The notes below the pieces were generated by a model. It was given only the letters and a program-made list of their open reading frames with translations. It did not search any database and was not told the origin of the DNA. The position numbers were made by a program, and so were the translations under genes. A stretch of DNA of 51,652 nucleotides from Blautia sp. MSJ-19 (lineage in GTDB: Bacteria > Bacillota > Clostridia > Lachnospirales > Lachnospiraceae), in assembly GCF_018918125.1 (NCBI RefSeq), contig NZ_JAHLQA010000016.1, forward strand, positions 1 through 51,652, in the 5' to 3' direction. Shown in pieces: positions 34,682 through 43,513 of the stretch. Each line of letters starts with the position of its first letter. Positions within the stretch are counted from its first letter, which is position 1.

Positions 34682-35968
34682 TCAGGCTTCCTTTGCTTCG
34701 TCAGCAACGAGAGTTACGGCTTTCTGTACAGCCATATCTTTCTTCATCTGCTCTAACTCGCGGTCACCAAGCAGTTCTTTGATCTTCTCCACTTCCATCT
34801 TGTATGCATCAGCCATTTTCTTGAATTCTTCTTCAACTTCTTCATCTGTTGGCTGAATGTTTTCAACTTCTGCAATTTTTTCAAGAACAAGTCTTGTCTG
34901 GATTCTCTTCAGAGCCTGTGGCTTCATTTCTTCCTGCATTTTCTCAAGAGTCATTCCTGTGAACTGGAAGTACTGCTCCATGGTAAGTCCCTGGGACTGC
35001 ATTCTTCTGGAGAAATCATCCAGCATCTGGCGAACCTGTGTATTCAGCATAGCGTCCGGGATTTCCATCTCAGCGTTTTCGATTGCTTTATCTACAGCTG
35101 CATTTTCTTTTGCAGCGCGTGCTTCTTTTTCTTTCTTTTCTGTCAGGTTCTTCTTGATGTCTTCTCTGTACTCTGCAAGAGTATCGAATTCAGAAGCGTC
35201 CTGTGCAAAATCATCATCCAGTTCCGGAAGTTCTTTTGCTTCTACTTTCTTAACGTCACACTGGAATACAGCTTCTTTGCCAGCCAGTTCTTTTGCCTGG
35301 TATTCTTCCGGGAATGTAACTTTAACTTCTACATGATCTCCGGCTTTGGATCCAACCAGCTGATCTTCAAATCCCGGGATGAAAGAACCGGAACCAAGTG
35401 TCAGCGGATAGTCTGTTCCTTTGCCGCCTTCGAATGCTTCGCCATCAACGAATCCTTCGAAATCGATTGTTGTGATGTCACCGTTTTCTGCTCCACGGTC
35501 TTCTACTGTAACTGTTCTGGAGTTTTTCTCCTGCTCTTTTTTCAGTTCAGCTTCAACGTCCTCGTCTGTTACTTCTGTTTCAGACTTCGGAACCTCTACA
35601 CCTTTGTACTCACCAAGAATAACTTCCGGTTTTACAGCTACTTCTGCTGTGAAGATGAAAGCTTTTCCTGGTTCAGCCTGTGTTACGTCGATTTCCGGCT
35701 GGGATACGATCTCAAGGTCGCATTCTTCCAGTGCTTTGCTGTAGTGCTCCGGAATCAGAGAATTTGCAGCGTCTTCAAGGAAGATTCCCTTGCCGTACAT
35801 CTGCTCGATCATTTTTCTTGGAGCTTTTCCTTTACGGAATCCTGGAAGAGTGATTCTTCCTTTTGCTTTCTGATATGCAGCCTGCATAGCTTTCTCTAAA
35901 TCTTCAGCAGAAACCTCGATTGTAAGTTTCGCCATGTTCTTTTCCAGTTTTTCCACCTGTAAACTCAT
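34682..35968 (-). CDS. tig: Trigger factor
   Basis: A 428-residue ribosome-associated chaperone with peptidyl-prolyl isomerase activity. The ribosome-binding signature GFRKGKAPR is in the N-terminal domain. The FKBP-like domain (ENGDITTIDFEGFVDG) and a long helical C-terminal cradle follow. It binds nascent chains at the 50S exit. AAGGAGG precedes the ATG. It is the first gene of the quality-control block, with about 225 nt of leader region upstream. Confidence 0.96.
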   Translation of the reverse strand: MSLQVEKLEKNMAKLTIEVSAEDLEKAMQAAYQKAKGRITLPGFRKGKAPRKMIEQMYGKGIFLEDAANSLIPEHYSKALEECDLEIVSQPEIDVTQAEPGKAFIFTAEVAVKPEVILGEYKGVEVPKSETEVTDEDVEAELKKEQEKNSRTVTVEDRGAENGDITTIDFEGFVDGEAFEGGKGTDYPLTLGSGSFIPGFEDQLVGSKAGDHVEVKVTFPEEYQAKELAGKEAVFQCDVKKVEAKELPELDDDFAQDASEFDTLAEYREDIKKNLTEKKEKEARAAKENAAVDKAIENAEMEIPDAMLNTQVRQMLDDFSRRMQSQGLTMEQYFQFTGMTLEKMQEEMKPQALKRIQTRLVLEKIAEVENIQPTDEEVEEEFKKMADAYKMEVEKIKELLGDRELEQMKKDMAVQKAVTLVADEAKEA

Positions 35969-36194
35969 GTTTCCTGTTCCTCCTTAATTTTCAGGTTAGA
36001 TTTCTTATAATCGTAGCTGATCGGTAGTTCACAGCTACTTATCTTCTACCTATAATCTTTATCCCTGTGCCTGTTTTCTATAGTTCAGGCATCTGTATCC
36101 CTGTATTAAGAGATACAATTACAGTCATTATCGTAGTATAGCACAACGTATTTAAAAACACCAGTATTTTTTTACGAAAAAGCCCTGTTTTCCT

Positions 36195-36752
36195 TTATTT
36201 CCGGCTGTAAACCACGGATTCAGCAATTTCATCTGCCTTTTTTTCTCCCAGAAGCTGTCCGATCAGACTGAGTGCGAAGTCTACGGCTGTTCCAAGTCCT
36301 CTGCTGGTCGTCACATTGCCATCCACAACAACTTTGTCAGAGGAGCGCTCTGCTCCGGCAAGACCATCCATGCAGGAAGGATATGCAGTTGCTTTTTTTC
36401 CATCCAGAAATCCAAGAGAAGCCAGTACAGTCGGTGCTGCGCAGATAGCCGCAACCTTTCCGCCCTTTTTATAAAAATCTGTCAGAAGATCACGGAGCGG
36501 CTGATATTCACCCAGATACTTCGTTCCCGGCATTCCTCCCGGAAGTACCAGCATATCTGCATCTGTAAAATCTGTCTCTGCAAACAGCAGATCTGTCTGC
36601 ATGTTGATTCCATGAGAAGTCGTGATCTCCCTGGAATCTCTGATTGAAACAGTCTTTATGTCAATGTCTGCGCGGCGCATCAGATCCACTACGGTCAGGC
36701 CTTCAATATCTTCAAATCCGTCTGCAAGAAAAATATATACTTTTTTGCTCAT
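36195..36752 (-). CDS. DJ-1/PfpI family protein (ThiJ-like)
   Basis: A 185-residue protein of the DJ-1/YajL group. The nucleophile elbow cysteine is in AAICAAPTVLAS, and the acidic partner near the N-terminus is in LADGFEDIEGL. Relatives act as glyoxalase/deglycase-like or chaperone-like stress proteins. AAGGAGG lies 9 nt before the chosen ATG; an in-frame start 20 codons upstream has no such site. It is a single gene diverging from the CYTH gene. Confidence 0.88.
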   Translation of the reverse strand: MSKKVYIFLADGFEDIEGLTVVDLMRRADIDIKTVSIRDSREITTSHGINMQTDLLFAETDFTDADMLVLPGGMPGTKYLGEYQPLRDLLTDFYKKGGKVAAICAAPTVLASLGFLDGKKATAYPSCMDGLAGAERSSDKVVVDGNVTTSRGLGTAVDFALSLIGQLLGEKKADEIAESVVYSRK

Positions 36753-36882
36753 AAAAAAGTTCCTCCTTTTTGAATAGCCATACTGGTATTCAGTATAGCA
36801 TTTCTGCTCCAAAAGGGATATACTAAATCCACAAATAATAAATCATTTTTTCTCAAAACCAGCATTTAAAGGAGTCTTGTAT

Positions 36883-37338
36883 ATGGAAATTGAAAGAAAA
36901 TATCTGATTGAAAAAGAACAGCTTCCGGAAAACCTTTCTGCATACCCGTTCCACAGAATCGAACAGGGATATCTCTGTACTTCCCCGGTCGTCCGCATCC
37001 GCAGACAGGATAATGACTACTACCTGACATACAAATCAAAAGGCCTCATGTCCAGAGAAGAATATAATCTTCCACTGACACAGGAGGCCTATGAACATTT
37101 GAAGCCCAAAGCAGACGGACTTGTCATATCCAAAACCCGTTATCTGATTCCCGAAAAAGACGGGCTCACGATCGAGCTGGATGTTTTTCATGATGATTAT
37201 GAAGGGCTGCTGCTTGCAGAGGTGGAATTTGCATCCGAAGACGCCGCAAATTCCTACACACCGCCGGCATGGTTCGGACGTGATGTGACGTTCTCCACAG
37301 AATATCACAACAGTACGCTGAGCAGAGGAAGAAAGTAA
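36883..37338 (+). CDS. CYTH domain protein
   Basis: A 151-residue CYTH-family (triphosphate tunnel) protein. The signature EIERKYL is at the very start, and further charged strands (VRIRRQDNDYYLTYK, VEFASEDAA) line the tunnel. Family members hydrolyse inorganic triphosphate or act on nucleoside triphosphates. AAAGGAG lies 8 nt before the ATG; a TTG two codons upstream is less likely. It is a stand-alone plus-strand gene converging with the PsiE-like gene, whose stop is 3 nt away. Confidence 0.88.
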   Translation: MEIERKYLIEKEQLPENLSAYPFHRIEQGYLCTSPVVRIRRQDNDYYLTYKSKGLMSREEYNLPLTQEAYEHLKPKADGLVISKTRYLIPEKDGLTIELDVFHDDYEGLLLAEVEFASEDAANSYTPPAWFGRDVTFSTEYHNSTLSRGRK

Positions 37339-37341
37339 TTC

Positions 37342-37824
37342 TTATTTTTCTTCCTGTTCACAGCAGGACACATCCTCAGCCACTTCTTTTTGGTCTTTGC
37401 TTTTCTTAAATGGTGCATGTGCCATATCGCTGTCCTCTGTCATCAGGAATTTCCGGATGGCAAAGAGGATGGCAATGGCAATGACCCCGATCAGAGTCTG
37501 TGCAGGCGCCATATGTTCCACGACCATCTGTCTGGCGGTTGCAAACATCAGGACTTCTACAACTGTCTGTGCCGAATGCCGGCAGAGCATCTTGACAAAC
37601 TCCACACCGACTACCAGTGACAGGGCATTCGCCAGAAACCTTGTAAAAAAGTCAATATCCATATCCATGACGGATGTCTCTGTAATTGCATAGATCAGGC
37701 GAATACCGGCAAGTGCAATCACGATCAGGATCACGATAGAAAGCACGATCTCTGTGTAGCGGGCAACATTATAGATGCCCTCGTTAAAATGCTTACGGAT
37801 TCGATGGTTAACCTCCTTGTGCAT
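37342..37824 (-). CDS. PsiE-like four-helix membrane protein
   Basis: A 160-residue membrane protein with about four hydrophobic helices (residues 25-45, 60-80, 85-105 and 110-125), resembling the phosphate-starvation-inducible PsiE family. The C-terminus is cytoplasmic, charged, and contains two adjacent cysteines (SCCEQEEK). GGGAGG lies 5 nt before the ATG. Function in this family is not established. The gene stands alone between CYTH and the small repeat protein gene. Confidence 0.7.
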   Translation of the reverse strand: MHKEVNHRIRKHFNEGIYNVARYTEIVLSIVILIVIALAGIRLIYAITETSVMDMDIDFFTRFLANALSLVVGVEFVKMLCRHSAQTVVEVLMFATARQMVVEHMAPAQTLIGVIAIAILFAIRKFLMTEDSDMAHAPFKKSKDQKEVAEDVSCCEQEEK

Positions 37825-38003
37825 AAAAACCTCCCATAAAACGTTTTTTTCAGCGTTACTTACTGTTTTATCGTATCATGGACATACATGCCCTGTCATG
37901 TTCTTTCCTCTATACATAATAATTTACTGTTCACTCCGTCCACAGTCAATTATTGGTCAAAACACCTCGCGGGATATTACCTGTTAACAGTAACCACATC
38001 TTT

Positions 38004-38204
38004 TCATTCATGTTTCTTTTTACGTACATGGATTTCCGGAACAGCAACTTCATCATAGGTGATGGATTCGTCTTCTCTGCTTTCACCCGACTCTTCTTTT
38101 TTATCTCCTATGTGGATTTCCGGAACAGCCAGATTTTCTGTATCCACTCTGTATTTTTTTATTTTTTCTTTTCTTTCTTTGATTTTTTTACCAAATCCAA
38201 ACAT
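38004..38204 (-). CDS. 66-residue small protein with two AVPEIH repeats
   Basis: A small, highly charged protein of unknown function. After a basic N-terminus (FGFGKKIKERKEKIKKY) it carries two copies of a short motif, LAVPEIHIGDKKEE and VAVPEIHVRKKKHE, about 27 residues apart. At the DNA level TGGATTTCCGGAACAGC occurs twice on the plus strand. GGGGGGAAGGGAA precedes the ATG. It starts 22 nt after gltS, so it is probably the last gene of the TAXI-GltS operon. No membrane helix or signal peptide. Confidence 0.65.
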   Translation of the reverse strand: MFGFGKKIKERKEKIKKYRVDTENLAVPEIHIGDKKEESGESREDESITYDEVAVPEIHVRKKKHE

Positions 38205-38226
38205 GGTTCCCTTCCCCCCAATTCAG

Positions 38227-39414
38227 TTAAAGAAAATTAATAAAAAACGTAATCGTAAGACTGTTGATAAAATCTGCAAACAAGCTTCCGATCAGCGGTA
38301 TCAGAAGATACGCCTTTACAGACGGTTCGTATTTATCACAGATTGCCTGCATATTGGCCATAGCATTCGGTGTCGCACCCATACCGAATCCACAGGTTCC
38401 CGCCGCCAGAACTGCTGCATCATAATCTCTTCCCATAATATTGAATACCACAAATCTTGCAAACAGAAACATCAGAAGCACCTGCCCCGTCAGAAGGACT
38501 ACCAGCGGCAGCGCCAGTGCCGCAAGCTGCCAGAGTTTCAGGGTAATCATTGCGATTCCCAGGAACAGTGACAGGCAGATACCACCCATGTCATTAATCT
38601 CGCCCATATAAACCGTGTATTTTCCGGTATATTCAGAAATGTTACGGATAATGGCAGCACAGATCATCGCTCCGATATAGATTGGAAATGTCATTCCGGT
38701 CATAGACAGAAAATAAGACACGATCGTTCCTGCACCGACCGCAAGAATCAGCTGAAAAACAGCCGACGGATACATCGATACATGTCGTTCATGTTTCTTT
38801 TCATCTTCTGCCAGAATGCTGTCATCCACCGGCACTACCGTAGACAGAAGATTTTTCTTTTCTACCAGACGGCTTCCGATCGGACCGCCGATCATACTTC
38901 CGGCGATCAGACCGAACGTTGCTGCCGCTGTGCAGAATGTCGTTGCACCGGAAACACCAAAATCCTCCAGAACCGGTCCGAATGCACCGGCTGTTCCGTG
39001 ACCTCCTACCATCGGGATCGAGCCCGTACAAAGCCCGATATAAGAATCAATTCCGAGAAGCTTCGCCAGACCGATTGCCAGGAAGTTCTGGGATATGATC
39101 AGTGTCAGTACCAGTACCAGAAATACGACCAGTGATTTTCCTCCCTGTTTCAGGACTTTCAGATTGGCCTGAAATCCTACTGATGTAAAGAAAAATACCA
39201 TACACACTTCTTTCAAAGTATCATCAAACGAAAACTCCGCCACTCCTGTCGCATAGCAGACGCAGGTAAACACGGCAAAAAGCAGTCCGCCAATAACCGG
39301 TGAGGGAATACAGAACTTTTCCAGCAGGTAGATCCTGTTTCGCAAAAATTTTCCAAGCATCAGTGCCACCACGGCAACCGCAATGGTCTGATACATATCC
39401 AGTGTAATATTCAT
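38227..39414 (-). CDS. gltS: Sodium/glutamate symporter family protein
   Basis: A 395-residue ESS/GltS-family transporter with about ten membrane helices in two inverted halves; the glycine-rich stretches SIPMVGGHGTAGAFGP and AGTCGFGMGATPNAMA form the re-entrant hairpins. GltS takes up glutamate with sodium. It starts 8 nt after the end of a TAXI-type binding-lipoprotein gene, an unusual partner, since GltS normally works alone. The small repeat protein follows. Confidence 0.9.
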   Translation of the reverse strand: MNITLDMYQTIAVAVVALMLGKFLRNRIYLLEKFCIPSPVIGGLLFAVFTCVCYATGVAEFSFDDTLKEVCMVFFFTSVGFQANLKVLKQGGKSLVVFLVLVLTLIISQNFLAIGLAKLLGIDSYIGLCTGSIPMVGGHGTAGAFGPVLEDFGVSGATTFCTAAATFGLIAGSMIGGPIGSRLVEKKNLLSTVVPVDDSILAEDEKKHERHVSMYPSAVFQLILAVGAGTIVSYFLSMTGMTFPIYIGAMICAAIIRNISEYTGKYTVYMGEINDMGGICLSLFLGIAMITLKLWQLAALALPLVVLLTGQVLLMFLFARFVVFNIMGRDYDAAVLAAGTCGFGMGATPNAMANMQAICDKYEPSVKAYLLIPLIGSLFADFINSLTITFFINFL

Positions 39415-39422
39415 TCTCGTCT

Positions 39423-40424
39423 TTACCTCTCTGTTCCCTTTGTTGAAGTATTTTCAACCTGAATTCCCTGTTCTTCGTAATACTTAAGTGCTCCCGGATG
39501 GAATGGGATCGTAATTCCCGATGCTGCACGGCTGTCGTCCTGCTCAATCGTAACACCGGTAGAATACTGCAGTTCTTTTTCTCTGGTATTCATGATCTTT
39601 GTCAGGGAATATGCCACATCCTCTGACATTTTATTACTTACACACAGAACTGTTTTGACTCCCAGTGTGGAAACCTCTTTCTCCTGTCCGATGTATGTTC
39701 CGGCCGGAATCACGGTTCTTAAGTAAAACGGATACTCACCTTTCATTCTTTTTTCAACTGTATGATCAATGTCCAGTAGCCGGATGTCACACTGTCTGGA
39801 AAGTTCATCGATCATGGTTGTTTTCAGACCTGAAGTGCAGAAAACAGCATCGATTTCTCCTGCTTCAAGTTCTTTCGCAGATTCTGTATAATCCAGATTT
39901 ACGGTTTTTACAAGACCATCCGTCAGACCACAGGCTGCCAGAATCTGTTCTGCATTCTGCTCACTTCCTGATTCTTCCGCTCCTACACTGACCGTTTTAT
40001 CCTGCAGATCATCCAGAGATTCAATCCCGGAATCTGCTCTGACCACGATCTGCATCACCTCTGTATACGGACTTCCGATCGCACTGTATCCCTGAAGAAG
40101 TTTTTTTCCTTTGTAATCGCCCTCTCCATAATAAACGTTGTTAATGATATCTGCCTGTGCGATTCCCATCTGGATATAATCCTCAGAAAGAAGTCTCAGA
40201 TTGGCCACCGATCCTGTCGTCGTCCGGATATCAAATTCATAATCTGTAATTTCCTTTTCTGCCATGTCTACCAGTGCATTGGTCATCATATAGTAGACAC
40301 CACCAACCGGTGCCGAACCTGCTCGTATCGTATGTCCCGGTGCGCTGCAGCCGGTCATACCCACAAATACTGCTGTCGATGCAAGAACAACTGCCAGTAT
40401 CTTTTTCATTTTTGTATTCCTCAC
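39423..40424 (-). CDS. TAXI-family solute-binding lipoprotein
   Basis: A 333-residue TAXI-type (TRAP-associated extracytoplasmic immunogenic) binding protein. A lipoprotein signal peptide ends in GMTGC, so it should be anchored to the outer face of the membrane. The mature part shows AGSAPVGGVYYMMTNALVD near the start, TTGSVANLRLL, and VSVGAEESGSEQNAEQIL, all TAXI hallmarks. A GTG (40424) has GGAGG 7 nt upstream; an ATG five codons later (40409) is a fair alternative. TAXI proteins feed TRAP permeases with a fused 4TM-12TM subunit, but no TRAP permease is here; gltS follows after 8 nt. Glutamate-like ligands are known for some TAXI proteins. Confidence 0.9.
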   Translation of the reverse strand: MRNTKMKKILAVVLASTAVFVGMTGCSAPGHTIRAGSAPVGGVYYMMTNALVDMAEKEITDYEFDIRTTTGSVANLRLLSEDYIQMGIAQADIINNVYYGEGDYKGKKLLQGYSAIGSPYTEVMQIVVRADSGIESLDDLQDKTVSVGAEESGSEQNAEQILAACGLTDGLVKTVNLDYTESAKELEAGEIDAVFCTSGLKTTMIDELSRQCDIRLLDIDHTVEKRMKGEYPFYLRTVIPAGTYIGQEKEVSTLGVKTVLCVSNKMSEDVAYSLTKIMNTREKELQYSTGVTIEQDDSRAASGITIPFHPGALKYYEEQGIQVENTSTKGTER

Positions 40425-40438
40425 AATATGTCCTCCAT

Positions 40439-41995
40439 TTAGAAGATTTTGGTCGTCCACTTGCTCATATCCCAGACTTCATTTACCACATCCTGATAAA
40501 ATTCCGGTTCGTGGCAGATCAGAAGGATGCTTCCTCTGTATTCTTTGAGAGCACTCTTTAATGCATCTTTGGCGTCTACGTCCAGATGGTTGGTCGGCTC
40601 GTCAAGAAGCAGAACATTGGTGTCTCTGTTGACAAGTTTGCACAGACGGACTTTTGCCTGCTCGCCACCACTCAAGACTCTTACCTGACTCTCGATATGT
40701 TTGGTCGTCAGGCCACATTTTGCAAGGGCAGAACGCACTTCGTACTGTGTATAGGACGGAAATTCCTGCCAGAGTTCTTCGATACAGGTTGTGCGGTTAT
40801 CCCCCTTTACTTCCTGTTCGAAATATCCCAGCTGGAGATTTTCTCCACGCTCGCAGCTGCCTTTAAGAGACGGGATCAGTCCTAGAATACTCTTGAGAAG
40901 AGTTGTTTTTCCGATACCATTTGTTCCGACCAGTGCGATCTTCTGTCCGCGTTCCATGGTGAAATTCAGTGGTTTTGACAACGGTTCCTCATAGCCGATC
41001 ACAAGGTCATGTGTTTCAAAAAGCATCTTGCCCGGAGTTCTTCCGTAACGGAAATTGAATTCCGGCTTCGGTTTTTCTGCTGCCAGTTCGATCACATCCA
41101 TCTTGTCCAGTTTCTTCTGTCTGGACATTGCCATATTTCGGGTAGAGACACGAGCTTTGTTTCTCGCAACAAAATCTTTGAGTTCACTGATCTCCTGCTG
41201 CTGACGACGATATGCCGCTTCCAGCTGTGCTTTTTTAACTGCATACACTTCCTGGAAATGATCATAGTCACCCACATAACGGTTCAGTTCCTGATTTTCC
41301 ATATGGTAGATGATATTAACCACTTCATTCAGAAACGGAATGTCATGAGAGATCAGGATAAACGCATTTTCATAATCCAGCAGATAGCGTTTCAGCCATG
41401 CGATATGTTCCTCATCAAGATAGTTGGTCGGCTCATCGAGAAGAAGGATGTCCGGTTTCTCCAGAAGAAGTTTACCCAGGAGCACCTTTGTTCTCTGACC
41501 ACCGCTTAAGTCTGTTACATCACGGTCAAGTCCCAGATCAAGAAGTCCAAGTGCTCTCGCAACCTCTTCTACCTTTGCATCGATCACATAAAAATCATGC
41601 AGAGTCAGTTCATCCTGAATGGTTCCCAATTCTTCCATCAGTGTATTCATCTCTTCTTCATCTGCACTTCCGAGAAGATCACAGATTTCATTCATTCTCT
41701 GTTCTTTCTGAAGAAGTGGATCAAAGGCAGATTTCAGGACTTCCTGAATTGTCATGCCTTTTTCAAGGACCGCATGCTGATCGAGATATCCGGCATGCAC
41801 ATTTTTTGCCCATTCTACCTTACCCTCATCCGGCATCAGCTTCCCTGTGACAATGCTCATAAAAGTAGACTTACCTTCGCCATTTGCACCGACAAGCCCT
41901 ATATGCTCTCCTTTGAGGAGCCGAAAAGAAACATCTGAGAAGATAGCTCTGTCTCCAAAGCCATGGGTCAGATGTTCTACATTCAATATACTCAT
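40439..41995 (-). CDS. ABC-F family ATPase
   Basis: A 518-residue soluble protein with two ABC ATPase domains and no membrane helices. Walker A motifs are GANGEGKST and GTNGIGKTT, signatures LSGGQ and LSGGEQ, Walker B LLLDEPTNYLD and LLLDEPTNHLD. The linker of about 80 residues between the domains is charged and helical (KKAQLEAAYRRQQQEISELK), as in ribosome-binding ABC-F factors. It may adjust stalled ribosomes or give resistance; which subfamily is unclear. It has its own promoter and ends 14 nt before the TAXI gene. Confidence 0.9.
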   Translation of the reverse strand: MSILNVEHLTHGFGDRAIFSDVSFRLLKGEHIGLVGANGEGKSTFMSIVTGKLMPDEGKVEWAKNVHAGYLDQHAVLEKGMTIQEVLKSAFDPLLQKEQRMNEICDLLGSADEEEMNTLMEELGTIQDELTLHDFYVIDAKVEEVARALGLLDLGLDRDVTDLSGGQRTKVLLGKLLLEKPDILLLDEPTNYLDEEHIAWLKRYLLDYENAFILISHDIPFLNEVVNIIYHMENQELNRYVGDYDHFQEVYAVKKAQLEAAYRRQQQEISELKDFVARNKARVSTRNMAMSRQKKLDKMDVIELAAEKPKPEFNFRYGRTPGKMLFETHDLVIGYEEPLSKPLNFTMERGQKIALVGTNGIGKTTLLKSILGLIPSLKGSCERGENLQLGYFEQEVKGDNRTTCIEELWQEFPSYTQYEVRSALAKCGLTTKHIESQVRVLSGGEQAKVRLCKLVNRDTNVLLLDEPTNHLDVDAKDALKSALKEYRGSILLICHEPEFYQDVVNEVWDMSKWTTKIF

Positions 41996-42072
41996 ATTTT
42001 ATTCTCGCTTTCTTAAAGTGATATCTGTGGATTGCCATACAGGTTCACACCTCTGCAATCCTGATATTTCGT

Positions 42073-42102
42073 ATTATAGCCGAAGCCATATCATGAATGC
42101 AA
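42073..42102 (-). promoter_or_regulatory. Promoter of the ABC-F gene
   Basis: On the minus strand TTGCAT (42097-42102), an 18-nt spacer and TATAAT (42073-42078) lie about 80 nt before the ABC-F start codon. The TAXI-gltS genes may be read from it too. Confidence 0.6.
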
Positions 42103-42161
42103 CCTGTTTTGTATTCGCGTTGTCCATACGGCAAACCAAATTGTTCCGTACAGAAAAAAAA

Positions 42162-42191
42162 CGACTGTACACGTTTTGATATGTACAGTCG
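42162..42191 (-). terminator. Terminator of the dicarboxylate/amino acid symporter gene
   Basis: A perfect 9-bp stem (CGACTGTAC at 42162-42170 with GTACAGTCG at 42183-42191) is followed on the minus strand by TTTTTTTC. It starts 22 nt after the symporter stop. Confidence 0.88.
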
Positions 42192-42213
42192 CTTTTTTCA
42201 GATCATTTCATTT

Positions 42214-43512
42214 TCAGTCTGTTTCATTAAATACTTTTTTGTCAAGAGCACCATTCTGATGTGCAACAATAGTTGTGCAGACAGCATCACCTGTAATGTT
42301 GACTGCCGTTCTTGTCATATCCAGGATACGGTCGATACCCATGATCAGACCGATTGCCTCTACCGGAAGACCTACAGAGTTGAATACCATAGTCAGGGTT
42401 ACAAGACCAACACTCGGTACACCTGCGGTACCTACAGAAGCAAGTGTTGCTGTTCCGATAACAGTTACGTAATCCATCGGGCTTAAGTGGATGCCAAATG
42501 CCTGTGCCGCAAAAACTACCGCAACACCCTGCATGATGGAAGTACCATCCATGTTGATCGTTGCACCAAGCGGGATGGTGAAGGAAGAAATCTTCTTGGA
42601 TACACCGACCTTCTTGGAAAGAGTATCAATAGACATCGGAATGGTCGCATTGGATGTAGCAGTTGAGAATGCGAATGCCATAACCGGGAAAAATTTCTTG
42701 ATAAAACGGATCGGATTCAGACCTGTAAAGATCTTGAGCAGGATCTGATATACACCGAAGCACTGGATCGCCAGGGCAAGCAGTACACCGATCATATATT
42801 TTGCCAGCGGAATGAATGCGCTGAAACCGATGTTTGCAAACGTACGGCTGATCAGGCAGAAAACTCCGATCGGTGCAAGGCTCATGATCATCATGGTCAT
42901 TTCCATCATAATGTCATTGAACTGGCTGAAGAAGTTTGCTACTGTCTCTGCACGCTCTCCCATCTTTGCAAGGATTACGCCGACGATCAGGGCAAATACG
43001 ATAACCTGAAGCATGGTTCCGCTTGCCAGAGAATTGATCGGGTTGTCCGGAATGATGTTGAGGATCGTATCGGTAAGGGAAGTTGCCTCCATCGTTTCTA
43101 CAGACGCTGCTGAACTCTGAATCGCACTCATATCAAGTCCGACACCAGGATTGATCAGGTTTCCGACTCCAAGCGCAACGCAAACTGCCAGTGCAGTGGT
43201 TGCAAGATAAAAAGCCAGTGTTCTCACACCTACGGTTCCGAGTTTCTTGGTATCTCCGATCGCCATGCTTCCGCAGACCAGAGAACAGAATACCAGCGGT
43301 ACAACCAGCATCTTCATCAGACGGATAAAGCCCTGTCCAATGACATAAAGGATACCTTCAATAATTACATCTTTCTTGAAGCTACTGTCCGGAACCAGAT
43401 AGCAGAGAATGATACCAAGGATTGCACCTGCGATCAGGGCGATAAAGATCTTGGTCGTCAGACCGATTGCTTTTTTGTTCGGAGTCTTTGCTTTTGTGTT
43501 TTTTTCTTTCAT
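42214..43512 (-). CDS. Dicarboxylate/amino acid:cation symporter (SDF family)
   Basis: A 432-residue DAACS transporter with eight membrane helices and two re-entrant hairpins; the tips are seen in ATSNATIPMS and MDGTSIMQG. It couples uptake of glutamate, aspartate, C4-dicarboxylates or, in some relatives, serine/threonine to Na+ or H+. The N-terminus is lysine-rich and cytoplasmic. The start is the ATG that follows the stop of the RmlD-like gene by 1 nt; GGAGG lies 6 nt upstream inside that gene. Its expression may depend on translation of the upstream, now broken, gene. Confidence 0.9.
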   Translation of the reverse strand: MKEKNTKAKTPNKKAIGLTTKIFIALIAGAILGIILCYLVPDSSFKKDVIIEGILYVIGQGFIRLMKMLVVPLVFCSLVCGSMAIGDTKKLGTVGVRTLAFYLATTALAVCVALGVGNLINPGVGLDMSAIQSSAASVETMEATSLTDTILNIIPDNPINSLASGTMLQVIVFALIVGVILAKMGERAETVANFFSQFNDIMMEMTMMIMSLAPIGVFCLISRTFANIGFSAFIPLAKYMIGVLLALAIQCFGVYQILLKIFTGLNPIRFIKKFFPVMAFAFSTATSNATIPMSIDTLSKKVGVSKKISSFTIPLGATINMDGTSIMQGVAVVFAAQAFGIHLSPMDYVTVIGTATLASVGTAGVPSVGLVTLTMVFNSVGLPVEAIGLIMGIDRILDMTRTAVNITGDAVCTTIVAHQNGALDKKVFNETD

Positions 43513-43513
43513 C

